NCBI GenBank assembly: GCA_030374805.1
Contig: JARGSG010000209.1
Location: forward strand, 186,001 to 250,000
DNA length: 64,000 nt
Direction of reading: 5' to 3'
Origin: Gracilaria gracilis
Taxonomy: Eukaryota > Rhodophyta > Florideophyceae > Gracilariales > Gracilariaceae
Shown here: piece by piece, positions 1 through 10,533 of the stretch
Position numbering within the stretch: position 1 is the stretch's first letter
How the letters are laid out: each line of letters starts with the position of its first letter
Position numbers and translations under genes: made by a program
Notes under the pieces: model-generated
What the model was told of the DNA's origin: nothing
Database searches by the model: none
What the model saw: the letters and a program-made list of their open reading frames with translations, nothing else

Positions 1-1
1 A

Positions 2-2680
2 CCTCCTCGCAAACGCCGACATCCGGACTCTCTTTCCACACCACCTCCAAAATCCGTACCATCACGGAAACCCCCCTCGCAGTATCACTTCGACCCGAAT
101 CCATCGGCTCCATCAGAAACGCAGTCTCACCTCCACAATTGGCACCTCATCCTTAATCACGTTCATCCAACCACTCTGCATCGTATGGCAAAGCTCAAAC
201 TTCTTTCTATTCCACCCGCATTTACCACAACAGGAACGAAACTTTCATGCAGTCCATGTCTGCAAGGCGAACTACGCGCTCGCCCTCACCCTGCCACCAC
301 TCACAATTACCTTCGCGGCGAGGCCCTTACACCCGATATATGTGGTCCTCTTCCACAACCTTCATTGCAGGGAAACCGCTACTTCATTACCTTCATCGAT
401 GTCAAAACTCGCTACCTGCAAGTGGCCTTTGGCAAAACCCGCAAAACCCTTCCACAACACATTCGGTTCATACTTCAGCACGTATTCAATGGCACAAGTC
501 GTTATCCAGTCATATATATCACCGACAACGCCAAAGAATACCTCAGCCGTGACATATCCAAAATATACAAGGAGCACGGAATCCTCCACACCACATCCAT
601 ACCTTATACCACGCAACAAAATTCCATCGCCGAACGCGTCAACCAAACGCTTCTTCAAGCGGCTCGTGCAGCACTCAAACACAGCCGACATTCCAACAAA
701 TATTGGGAAGCAGCATTACGAGATGCTGCATTCAAATACAATCTCATATGTCATCATGCCATCCAATCCACCCCGTACGAAGCCTGGTACCAGCGGCCCC
801 CTCCAGTGAAACGACTCTTCGCTTTTGGGCAACTAGGATATGCATTCCTCCCGACCGCCACTAAACAAAAGAAACTCGACGACCGCGGAATCCCCTGCCG
901 TTACCAAAACGGCATCGACCAACTAAACATCATGGTTCTCATCCTCGGTCATGGTCAGTATCGACGTGTCCGCATTGAAAATTTTCGCCCCTATGATCCT
1001 TCTCGCAATCCCAGCTTCACTCACGCGAAAGCCTTCAAAGCGTACCGATTTCATCTAACGCCTAGCACGATCACGTCCACCACACCCGCACCATTATCAC
1101 GACAACAAGCTTCCCGATACCCCGATGCTCTCGCCTGGGCATCTGCACACAACAACGAACTAGACAAGCTGGACGCCATGAACGCCATTAAATGGATCCC
1201 CTCAGCTGATTTACCGAAACGCCTGGTTCCCCTTACAATGACTTACCGATACAAGCGCAACTCCGAAAGCTCCATTGTAGAACGCAAAGCCAGATGCACA
1301 CTTAGAGGCGATCTCATGAAACCGAACTTGGATTTTGACCCACACAGAACCTCGGCTCATCTATCCCAGAAAGTCACGACACGTCTCGTTCTTGCCCTCA
1401 CTGCCCAACACAAATTGCACATGGAACACTTCGACATTAAATCCGCCTTTCCGCACGAACCATACACATATGACAAACCGGTCTTTGTCAAGCAACATCC
1501 ACGTTTCAACGGAACCTTCAAGCACATAACTGTCGGTGAACAGCTCATCAAAAACATATACGGATCACCATCTGCCGGTTACAATTACCTACGCCCCGCC
1601 TGGGCATACATGAAGCGTCTCGGCTTCGAGCAATCCGAGGACGATCCCGCTCTCTTTTTGAAACGCGAGAGCTCTACAGCCTTCATTATCGTCGTTCTCA
1701 ACATCGATGACTTCCTTGCCAGCGCAACCACCACGCAATTACTCGATTCGTTCTTCAACCAATTAGCCATGAAATACAACATCCGCCGTCTCGGACGCCC
1801 CTCACTGTACACAGGATGGTCTTTGAATTATAGGGATGACGGCAGCATCTACGTTAGCCAACCCAACACAATTAACAGCATACTGCAGAAACTGAACCTT
1901 TCCAAATGCAATGGGCGTCAGTGGCCCAACACTGCGGGCCTCCCTATGCACCCAACGATAGCAGCAGACAAGCCTCTGCAAAACCCTGATCTCTATCAAG
2001 AAATAGTTGGCAAACTACGTTGGCTTGCAGACGGCACACGGCCCGACATTGCTTACATGGTGGGGACCCTTGCCCGCTCCCTGAAGAATCCGTCTGAGAG
2101 GCATTGGAAACATTTGAAAGCTCTCGGCCGATATCTGAAATGCAGTGCGACACACGGTCTTTTATTCTCGTCTGCAAGCAAACAAGCCACGCTTTCCACA
2201 ATGGTCGACGCTTACTATGCAGGGGATGTGAGTACCAGGAAATCTACGACTGGCACTGTTCACCTTTACGGCATTACTCCAATCGACTGGAGCTCCAAGC
2301 TGCAACGTACTCAAACTCTCTCGACCTGCGAGGCAGAATACATCGCCGCCACCAGCGCCGTCCAGAACACAGTATTCCTGCGCCGAATGCTTCAATTTCT
2401 CCTTGGAGAGCCACTTCTTCCAACCATAATGCGCGTAGACAACGACGCCGCTATTCTGGTCGCTCTCAATACAGGCGCCACGAAGCGACGCAAATTCATA
2501 GACATCAGGCATCATTGTCTGCGAGAACACATAAGACGTCAGAACATTACTTTGAAACACATTGCGTCTTCCAAGAACGCCGTTGACCTGCTCACCAAAC
2601 CGTTGAGAAGACTTTTATTCACATACCTGACTGCCAAGATGTGTGTCGGTTTCTCTCGTGCCACCAAACCAACCCGGTAG
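2..2680 (+). CDS. pol: Copia-1 polyprotein: integrase, reverse transcriptase, RNase H (partial)
   Basis: Partial at its 5' end; 892 codons are open from the window edge. In order: a GAG-pre-integrase segment with a WHL...NHVHP motif near base 150 and a Cys pair (CSPC) near 250; an integrase core with DNA-KEY near 525 and the NSIAERVNQT motif near 625; the copia reverse transcriptase with FDIKSAF near 1430 and an IDDF catalytic box near 1705 in place of the usual YVDD; the RNase H segment with CEAEYIA near 2330 and a final DLLTKPL near 2590. Known role: copies element RNA into DNA and inserts it. The first in-frame ATG at 185 is internal and not the true start. Related to Copia-2 downstream, but clearly diverged from it. 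Confidence 0.85.
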   Translation, partial: PPRKRRHPDSLSTPPPKSVPSRKPPSQYHFDPNPSAPSETQSHLHNWHLILNHVHPTTLHRMAKLKLLSIPPAFTTTGTKLSCSPCLQGELRARPHPATTHNYLRGEALTPDICGPLPQPSLQGNRYFITFIDVKTRYLQVAFGKTRKTLPQHIRFILQHVFNGTSRYPVIYITDNAKEYLSRDISKIYKEHGILHTTSIPYTTQQNSIAERVNQTLLQAARAALKHSRHSNKYWEAALRDAAFKYNLICHHAIQSTPYEAWYQRPPPVKRLFAFGQLGYAFLPTATKQKKLDDRGIPCRYQNGIDQLNIMVLILGHGQYRRVRIENFRPYDPSRNPSFTHAKAFKAYRFHLTPSTITSTTPAPLSRQQASRYPDALAWASAHNNELDKLDAMNAIKWIPSADLPKRLVPLTMTYRYKRNSESSIVERKARCTLRGDLMKPNLDFDPHRTSAHLSQKVTTRLVLALTAQHKLHMEHFDIKSAFPHEPYTYDKPVFVKQHPRFNGTFKHITVGEQLIKNIYGSPSAGYNYLRPAWAYMKRLGFEQSEDDPALFLKRESSTAFIIVVLNIDDFLASATTTQLLDSFFNQLAMKYNIRRLGRPSLYTGWSLNYRDDGSIYVSQPNTINSILQKLNLSKCNGRQWPNTAGLPMHPTIAADKPLQNPDLYQEIVGKLRWLADGTRPDIAYMVGTLARSLKNPSERHWKHLKALGRYLKCSATHGLLFSSASKQATLSTMVDAYYAGDVSTRKSTTGTVHLYGITPIDWSSKLQRTQTLSTCEAEYIAATSAVQNTVFLRRMLQFLLGEPLLPTIMRVDNDAAILVALNTGATKRRKFIDIRHHCLREHIRRQNITLKHIASSKNAVDLLTKPLRRLLFTYLTAKMCVGFSRATKPTR

Positions 2681-2765
2681 TCCGCCCAGCATGGCAGCGT
2701 TAGGAAACGAGCGTTTCACGCGACATCGCGCCGGCATCGTCTCACTCCGCCGAAACTCACGAGGA

Positions 2766-2954
2766 CTGTCATCACGAACAACACAAGACTTCCAGCTCCG
2801 TACGACGACGCCGCAGCGCTACAAATACCAACGCACAAACCCCAAGACGTCATCACGTTGTCATCACGTGTACACGTCCACAGACTGCTACAATAAACAC
2901 TCCAACCGCCGCCGACCGTCACAGACGTCGGCGGTCATCGTTCACGATCACACA
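2766..2954 (+). repeat. Probable copia LTR (about 189 bp) between Copia-1 and Copia-2
   Basis: This short block lies between the Copia-1 pol stop and a copia-type primer binding site. It begins TGTCATC and ends CACACA, fitting the TG...CA rule. It contains a TATA-like CTACAAATA near 2818 and an AATAAA near 2893. It would be the 3' LTR of Copia-1 and also the 5' LTR of Copia-2. The left edge is inferred from TG and not from a second copy, because no matching LTR was found in the window. Confidence 0.45.
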
Positions 2955-2956
2955 TA

Positions 2957-2969
2957 GGTTATGGGCCCC
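2957..2969 (+). other. Primer binding site of Copia-2, initiator-tRNA anticodon type
   Basis: GGTTATGGGCCCC matches the primer site known from fly copia, which pairs with the anticodon stem-loop of initiator methionine tRNA (complement GGGCCCATAACC with CAT anticodon) and not with the tRNA 3' end. It lies two bases after the proposed LTR end, where a primer site belongs. Confidence 0.6.
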
Positions 2970-3559
2970 ACGCCTTGAACACAGACGACCATCCCGACCC
3001 CCCCCTGGTCCCAAAAACTCCAGTCAACAAACCAAAACGGCAGAACCCGACTCCAGACAAGCCAGACTACAAAGGCACGACCTACAAAGCAATCACTTTC
3101 TTCTCAATATATACCAACACGCCATCACATTAGCTACACACACTCAGAAGCCAAAATCCAGCACACAAAAACATCAAAACAGACCAAACATACGACCAAC
3201 AGCCACAGCTAGACACAACACACTACTGACATCAGCCACAGCCACAATCAACACAAAATCCACCACTATCACCAAAGTCAAAAATAAAACACATGAAATG
3301 CCATAGCTTAACGGAAGCAACTACCTATCTTTATACCTTGCTGTTGAGACCTATTCAGCCACAACCAAAGCCCATGCCACCTTAAAGAGAACTTTGACAT
3401 ACCAACGAACTTCACAGCGCTCCAGCCTTATTACGGAAAGAAGAACAGACTACTATCCGCCGTCTCAAGCAACGTTTCATCAAAATTTCCTAGTACTACT
3501 GATCGTACCAAAGCACAAACCAACCATCATGTTCTTTTCCAAAGGATTATAGACCACAT

Positions 3560-4433
3560 AACGAGATCAACTAAGTAAGACCACCGGTACCTCAAAACTG
3601 AAGCCAAAAGCGTTACCCTGAAAACAGAAACTGACATAGATGAGTTCATCAAGACTCACACTTCCATACGCCATAAGATAATCGCGGCACAGTATGGCAG
3701 CATCAGCGATGAGGAGACCACAGTCGACTTCATGATGACAGGCATACGCAAGAATCCATCCAACAAGCCGATTGTATCCCACATATTGGCAAACAAACCG
3801 TCGAAAATGAAAGAGTTCATTAGGAAATTCAAAGACCTATATCCCCTCTACCAACCCACCGCCAGTAAGTTTTCTTCCTCTTCAGAATATAGCCAATTCA
3901 TCGGGGACTATGGTACTACATCCCAACTCAACTACTCAATCCCGCAGATATACCGTGGTGCAAGTGCGCCCTACCGTTCACGCCCGAACTACCGCCGACC
4001 CTATGGAAGAGGAGCACCATGCAACAAGCCCAGAGTTCCACAACATCTACTGTGCTCCTACCACACGTCCATTGGAGTGTACTGCAATCACACAGACCAA
4101 GACTGTAGCGATCTAAACCATCCCAAGTTCACGAAACCTCAGGCTAATTATGCCCATGCGTCACAGCATTACGCTCAGTTCCATATGCAACAGCCAACCG
4201 CACCATCTACCATTCAGTATCACTATCAAACCCTTCCCCTACCTCAATGGCAACAACAGACACTCCATCCCCCGCCACTACAATTCACCACACCAAAAAA
4301 CAAGCCTCTCCCCCACCCCCTCCACAGCCCGACCTGTCATCCGAGGCGAACGCAGACGTCAATGGTACTTGTACGTTCCTACTTGACAGTAGCGCACACC
4401 CGTCCCACATTTGACCCCCTACACAACACATGA
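3560..4433 (+). pseudogene. gag: Copia-2 gag remnant
   Basis: A gag-like region in copia position, upstream of protease and integrase. The first part is helical and charged (EFIKT, EFIRKF); the second is a low-complexity tail rich in Gln, Pro, Tyr and His, including Pro-Leu-Pro runs. No zinc knuckle of CX2CX4HX4C form is clear; only scattered Cys and His pairs near 4050-4110 might be its remains. Identification rests mainly on position. Broken. Confidence 0.5.
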
Positions 4434-4700
4434 CCTCTATTAGAAACTATATCCTAACCGAATCCGCCATATCCACTCCGACGCAGTGCACCCATCATGG
4501 AACCATCAAACTCCACATACGAACGAGTAAACAAACCATACGCACGTACGCAGTGGCCAACCGCAACATCACCAGAAACCTTATCTGCGTCAATGACCTC
4601 GCTACTCGATACGGACTGGTAACATTCACATCGCAACGAGGAGCAATCTACAACACCAAAAGCACACCACCAACCTCATAGCCACAGCGCCATGGCGCAA
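4430..4700 (+). pseudogene. Copia-2 protease-region remnant
   Basis: A short open stretch between gag and integrase with the pattern seen C-terminal to the copia aspartic protease (ANRNITRNLICVNDLATRYG, then a TSQRG segment). The active-site Asp motif is not evident upstream, although LLDSSAHPS-like coding just before it may be its remains. Called from position and this pattern. Broken. Confidence 0.45.
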
Positions 4701-4794
4701 TAATCAGTATCAGCTCCAAGGAAGCACAAAACCATACTCAGCACACACCGCTAGAACCTTTCCACATAAACGCAAACCAGAACCCACTAAACCT

Positions 4795-6200
4795 TTGCCA
4801 AACCCAACAGGCGCACCACAGACAAAAGTCAAAACAAGGAAGAAAACATCATACAACGAAACAACCCCAACAACCACACTGCCCACAAAACCCCAATACC
4901 CCACCGACACACTGCGCCACCTATCCAATCCGACAGAACCAAGCAAGCAACATCCCAAAGTACAAACGATATACAACTGGCACCTCACACTCAACCATGC
5001 CCACCCGAGCAAACTGGACCTCACCGCTGCACACAACCTCATACCCACAATGCCTACCACACTGAATTTAAACCCAACAATCACCTGCAGCTCCTGCAGC
5101 ACCGGAAAAACACACCCAGCCCCACACAAGCGCACCCAACACCGCTATCATCCAGGAGAATATGTTAGCTCCGACACATGTGGACCAATACACCCAACTT
5201 CCAAGCACAGAAGCAACCACGTCCTACACATCATCTGCGCCGCAACCGGATTTGAAATAGCACATTTCTCGAAAGACAGGAAATACATGCCGCCAAAAGT
5301 CCAACAAACCCTCAATCACATATAGAACAACCTTCACCTGCCGCTCCGACACTTTAGAACAGACAATGTCGAAGAATACATGTATAAAACCATGCAAGCC
5401 ATCTACAACAATCACCAGATTACCCACCACGTCCGCACACCACACCGGCACCAAGAGAACAGCATCGGAGAGCGCTTTAATAGAACATTTATGAACGCTG
5501 TACGAGCCACGCTCAACGCAGCAGGCCTAGATAAGACGCACTGGGAAGATGCCACTCGGGACGCCATCTACAAATACAACTTGCTGTACCACTTCTCCAT
5601 AAACACGTCACCCTACTCTCTATGGTACGGCACCACGCCACATAAGCAGCGACTCTTTACCTTCGGACAACTCGGAACCGTTCCAGTGTACGCTCCAAAG
5701 AAGAAAATGGAAGCAAGAGCTTACCCCGCACGTTACATGTACCCCACATCACATACACACATCGTCGTCTACAACCTCAAGACCATGCAGTACCAACATA
5801 TACGCGTAATCGACTTCAAACCATACCACAAACAAACCGACCCCGCCGCTCAAACAATATCTGCATTCAAAGCGCAACTACGACATCAACAAACCACGCC
5901 ACTACAATCACAATCGACACACCACCACCAAACCACCTGGCACAAGCACGCGCCTACCCCGATGCAGACCAATGGCAGAAAGCACACGACGACGAATTGG
6001 ACAATACCGACAACTAGGATAGCATTAAATGGCTGCCACGAGATTTCACACCTCCAACTCAGACCATAATACCGCTCATGATGCACTACAGATATAAGCG
6101 ATCTGAAAACGGGACAATCCAACAACGAAAATCCAGATGCAATCTGCGCGGTGACTTAATGAAACCAGGACTACACTACGACCCTCGCCACACCACCACT
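4795..6200 (+). pseudogene. pol: Copia-2 integrase and start of reverse transcriptase, remnant
   Basis: GAG-pre-integrase segment WHLTLNHAHPSKLDL near 4978 and a CSSCSTG zinc-binding pair near 5090; then the integrase core with SSDTCGPIH near 5167, a DNVEEY site near 5364 and NSIGERFNRTF near 5458; then a C-terminal region ending in VIDFKPYH near 5810. The reverse transcriptase begins near 6075 (MMHYRYKRSENG) and is cut off at about 6200. Broken in several places. Confidence 0.7.
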
Positions 6201-6211
6201 TCGTCGGTGTT

Positions 6212-6298
6212 CTCGGAATGCTAGTTTAATATGCTAGATCGCTAGTTGTGAAAATAAAAGTGCGAAAAAACTAGCATTCTTGCAGTTTGCTCTAGTTG
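6212..6298 (+). repeat. Left subterminal repeat cluster of the KDZ-like transposon
   Basis: Within 90 bases the core TGCTAG/CTAGCA occurs four times (ATGCTAGTTT near 6217, ATGCTAGA near 6229, CGCTAGTTG near 6239, ACTAGCAT near 6270), plus a CTAGTTG at 6291. The same core recurs about 8 kb away at the right edge. Such clusters are typical transposase-binding sites; the function is inferred. Confidence 0.5.
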
Positions 6299-7317
6299 GC
6301 AAAGGCAAAAAAGAATTTTTTGGAAATAACGTTTTCATGGCATGCATGGAGTTACAACTGAATCGTAGGTTCATCGGGTGTGAGCCGGACCCTGACTGCT
6401 TTGCCCATGCTAGGCACGCCGCAATTGTTCAATTTGCATTGTGCCTGCCGGAAAATGAGACGGATATCCCGGTAACGCAGGAAGTTCGGAATGCTATGAT
6501 TAGGGTGTTGAACTTATTTCCGAAGTGGAATGTCCGCCCATCGAGATCATGGAAGGCTCCATCCTGCTACCCCGAGTAGCAAAAGTTTCCTACCTATATT
6601 ATGGACTTTCTTGCGTCAAGGTGGCGGGATGAGAGCTTGGGCACGACTGGTAGGCGTAAGGCCCTTCACGAATTCCCTAAAACTTTGCAAGGAAAGATGG
6701 GGCTTCTGGTTTGGAATGCCATGTTGGCACTGGAAGCGACGGTGTGCGGTTTTCGTATCGGGAAGTCGACGATTCGTCACCCTGGCGCAGGAGTGGCGGT
6801 GTTGACTACACCCCGATTCATGGAAAATGAAGAGATATGTTACTTCTATGGAACACTGGTGTACCATGACCTAACGAAGAGAAAAGAGGTACACAAGACG
6901 TATGGTGAATGGTTATTGGGAGCGACTTCCGAAAGCTTTCGGAAGTATGCGATGGAGTTTAACGTCCGCGCCGATATATTCCATAACCTCCCAGAAAGAA
7001 TACAAGGACTAAGTTTAATACCTGTATGGATTGTCCCCGCTCCTTTTTCATTGGGTGGAACGATTAACGATCCCAAATATATGGAAGGTGATAAGGACAT
7101 TGATGCAGTTGCGGATGGTGTGACGAAACGAAGGACTGCAAATGTGCGGGTCATTCGAACTCCAAATACAGGACGCACCCCGCATCAACTACGAGAATAC
7201 CAAATGCTTGCGGTGCGAGCACTTCGGAAACTGGAAGTGGGAGAGGAGTTGTTCGCGGATTATGGAGTAGAGTATAGCTGGGGAACATCGGCAAATCCTA
7301 TTATAGTAATCGATTAG
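6280..7317 (+). pseudogene. DNA methyltransferase tail plus SET-domain protein (cargo gene)
   Basis: One frame runs from 6280 to 7317, interrupted by one TAG at 6577-6579 whose reading continues seamlessly into the ATG at 6601. The first part matches the C-terminal motif I of N6-adenine/N4-cytosine methyltransferases: FFGNNVFMA, then LNRRFIGCEPDPDCFAHAR (motif form FxGxx...RRFIGxExDxxxFxxA). The earlier catalytic motif (DPPY type) is missing, so this half is a truncated remnant. The second part is a SET domain: GAGVAVLTTPRF near 6790, ICYFYGTLVY near 6835 and GEELFADYGVEYSW near 7240; the usual NH.. motif appears only as ANVRVIR near 7140. SET proteins transfer methyl groups to lysine, often on histones. 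The first codon at 6280 is TTG, so the true start is lost or further left. Confidence 0.6.
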
Positions 7318-7773
7318 AACGTGTAGTAAATTAGCTACATGTAAAACAACACCCTAAACCTCGATAATGAAGTGGCCCTTGTTGCATTCCAACTTCGCCG
7401 TTGAGCACGAATTAGAAACTAAACACTTTAGCTCAAGTGCAAGATGGAAGTACGTAGATACATAAAAGTTAGTGAAGGACATCGAATATGATGCGAAACC
7501 TTGTACGTTTTTTAACATTATGAGAACAATTCAGAAATGGAGATTTCGGTGTAATTTTTTCGTTTCGGAATCGGGAAATAAAAAACAGAACTCGGTGATT
7601 TCCACCACACTCCACTCGATTTGGGGTGTGCATTCGATCTGTGACGTTCGATCACGGCGAACGCCAAACACGTCGAGAGCAGAGCAGTTCTCATTCCAGT
7701 GACCTTCGATCACGGTCAGCAGCTAAGACTTTGAGGTCCCAGCGTCACCCGCGACGAACCGTTCGGATTCTAT
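7318..7773. other. Intergenic stretch inside the KDZ-like transposon
   Basis: 456 bases between the SET gene and the basic coiled-coil gene. No open frame here resembles a protein. It presumably holds the 3' end of the first gene and the promoter of the second. An imperfect direct repeat around CGATCACGG (near 7649 and 7711) is visible. Confidence 0.4.
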
Positions 7774-10392
7774 ATGGCGAAACGTACGACGAGGGGTGTG
7801 AATGCGGAAAAGGTTACCGGTAGCCGGTCAAAGAGCCGAAGGCGTGGCGAAACGGTAAGTGGAGCAGTTCGCACCGCTCGTAGTACGCGTGCGCCTCGGA
7901 GTGGTTTACGTGGGAAAGGGAGGAACGGTGCGGCGAGGAGCGACGGTGCGACGAGGAGAGTCGAGGGCGGAACATCGAAGCGAAAGGAGCGAACGGATCG
8001 AACGGAGCGAACGGTAAGCATTGTGGTGACGAAACCTATTGCGAACGTACGACAGCAAGAAGTTAGTCCCAAGAAAAGCATGGGAGCGCAGCGAGGTATG
8101 CGGAAGAAGGTTCTGCGCGGTGGTCGGGAGGGAGATGGTCGTAGAAGAAGCACAGAGACTGCGCAAGCTTTAGAGGAGAGCGATAGCGGAGATATGATAG
8201 TGAAGGGTAAAGAGCTTCGTATGGCTGTCGAGGGAAGAACGATAAGAAGGAGTTGTACCGGATCAGGTAGTGGGCGTCTTCGAGGAAGAAAGGGAACTAA
8301 CGGTGAAAAAGTTCCTAAGCCTGGGAAACCCGATGAGGTGGAAGGAGAAAGGAAGCGAGTGAGATGTGATCAGCCGGCGAGGACGCGAGGAGTGGAGAGT
8401 TTGGTTGTTGTGACGCCAAATAGAGTGCCAGAGAAGGAAAGCATTGGTTTCGAGCAAGAGAATTCGAACCGGGAGAAAGAAGGAGTGGGGCGTGTGCGGC
8501 CAATCGCAGAACGTGAAACAGGGGAGGGTAGTGAGAGAAGAATAGGGAGTGTGGTTCATGGATTAGGGGATGTGGAAGTTGTGGAAAAGGGGGAGATCAG
8601 CGACGAGAACATGCGCACGGGAGAGGGGTACGACGTAGAAGTGGTGGATCAGCCAAGGAAATTGTCGGACGGACAGCAGCAGTGGCTGAGAGGGATTTCG
8701 AAAGGGGAGGAAGACGTACAAACAGAACGGCGTCGGGAAGTGAATGTCGTGGAGACGGCGCCACTAACGCCCCAAGGGATGCGTGTAAGGCGCAACACCG
8801 TTTTACTTCCGAAGGATGTGGGAGACGAAAGTGACGGCAATCGTGGAGAAAGCGGAGGTAGAATTCGAGGAGATGAATGGGGATCTACAAGGGAAGGGAA
8901 AGGGAATGAGGAGAACTTAAGCGTATTGCCACGGTCTGCACTCGTTCAGAGGGTGAATTCACTGAAGGTACGGCTGGGATATATGAAGTAAGATCACTAT
9001 ACATTGATGGTGAGTTTGAAGCTGACGCAGGAAGAGTTGGGACGGCTGAGGGAGGAAAATAAACGGCAAAATGTGTTGATTGAAAGTCTTGAAGAGGCAG
9101 TGAAGGGTAGAAAGCGAGGTGGTGGAGGAAAGAAGGTGAGAGGGCGTCGAAAGTATGATATTGAAGTGGAAGAATGTTTTTATGGATTCGCAAGGGCTGT
9201 ATATGATAGGATTCTTCATTATACGAAGTTGGAGGCGTCTGAACTTTGTTTCGACACGGAAAACGTTGGTAGAAGCTGGAAGAACAGGAGTGAGACGGTG
9301 GGAGAAAGTAGAGAGGGGAGCATGTTTGTAGTTGGGGAGAAGGAGATGGTGCCTAGGTGCCCAATTCAAGTTGCATATGAGATGAGGGCGTACACACCAT
9401 CGACAGAGGGTGGAAATAATGTGTTGTTGAAGTGTGTGGTTCAGACAGAAATAATGGGAGAGACGTGGAAGACGATAAGGGAAGCGGGGAGGAAACAAGA
9501 GTGCGCGGAGAATGTAAGCGCGGAAAAGAATCTGAAGCAGCGGATGAAGCAGACGATAAGCGATGTGATTGGGGTGCGAAAGCGGGCTGCATGGGACAGA
9601 TTATTATCTTTATTGGCATATGATTTGTTTGCGAAGCGGGCGAAGCCTAGCAAGGGAACGGAACTTGGTGAGGAGTGGAAGAAGCAGATGGACGAGGCTC
9701 CCGAGAAGCTTATGGGAAGTGAAGAAGATGGGATGAACAAGTTGTGTGCGTGGAGAATGAGCCGTTTTGAAGACCTTGCGTACTCCCGGTCAACTGTGCA
9801 TGCTCCACCGTGGGACTGTGATGAAGAAGATCAGTTTTTCAAGAATGGAATGGTGGTGGCAGTGTTGGAGGAGTACATGGGATACGCAGTGGAGACCAAA
9901 TGTAATGGGCAAAAGTATTACGTGGATTGGACGGTGATGCACCTCGCCAGACTTGATTCGTGGATTGGGTGTGTTGTGAAAACTATGAACAAGGGTGTGG
10001 GACGTGGAGGACAAAGGCAGCTTTTGTTTTCTACATTGTATGGGAGGTATCTGCCAAGGGCAGTGGAGGGTATATTGAAGGTGGCATGGGAACTGGTGAG
10101 GGACGAGCACGGCGAAGAGTTTGAGAACGATCGGTTTTTAGAGGGGGATCCGAGGTGTGTGTCCGGGAATTTTGAGATAAGTGCGACGGTTGGGTTGTGG
10201 ATTCCATCGAGGGAGAAGGCATATCTAGCGGTGAGGGAGGAATACTTTATGGCCATTTTTACGCGGAGACTTGGAGCAGTTCTTAATTGCTACATAGCAG
10301 CATGCCGACCGGAGGAGCCCAGTTTCAGTCGTTTGGTTGGCCACCGGGAAGACGCTAGGGATGTGGCAGAAGGAGGAGAGTGGAGAGGGTAG
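7774..10392 (+). pseudogene. Basic, coiled-coil cargo protein of unknown function
   Basis: One frame from ATG 7774 to the stop at 10392, broken only by TAA at 8989-8991; the next possible ATG is 9007. About 870 codons. Residues 1-380 are disordered and rich in Arg, Lys, Gly and Glu. A heptad-like segment spans the stop (QRVNSLKVRLGYMK before, EELGRLREENKRQNVLIESL after), which argues that both halves are one protein. A GRKRGGGGKK basic patch follows, then a folded-looking 350-residue domain with aromatic motifs (YYVDWTVMHLARLDSWIG near 9920, FSTLYGRYLPRAVEGI near 10028). I recognise no family. Its place beside a transposase suggests an accessory DNA-binding role, which is inference only. Confidence 0.55.
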
Positions 10393-10533
10393 GGTGAATA
10401 AGAGTGGGAGGAGTGGAGATAGCTGTGGGATGATGACGAGATGGTATATCTTCTTCATCCCATACCTATCTCCAATGTTTCCTGTGGAAGAGGGTGGTAG
10501 TGATTGGTTTATGAAAATCCTATGGAATGAGTG

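Larger units (their letters stand above)
1..2954 (+). mobile_element. Copia-1, Ty1/copia LTR retrotransposon (5' part outside window)
   Basis: The order integrase, reverse transcriptase, RNase H identifies a Ty1/copia element (gypsy elements place integrase last). The reading frame is open from base 2, so gag, protease and the 5' LTR lie left of the window. Over the visible part the element looks whole, with no break seen. A probable 3' LTR follows the pol stop. It is the only LTR element here without visible decay, so it is probably the youngest or was recently under selection; whether it is active cannot be judged without the missing half. Confidence 0.85.
2955..6205 (+). mobile_element. 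Copia-2, broken Ty1/copia element truncated in reverse transcriptase
   Basis: The element starts at the initiator-type primer site and reads through gag, protease and integrase into the first part of the reverse transcriptase, then stops abruptly near 6205, where the KDZ-like transposon begins. It is related to Copia-1 in the integrase C-terminal region (shared KRLFAFGQLG / QRLFTFGQLG motif). It is a fossil with roughly six or more breaks plus the truncation. RNase H and the 3' LTR are absent. Confidence 0.75.
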
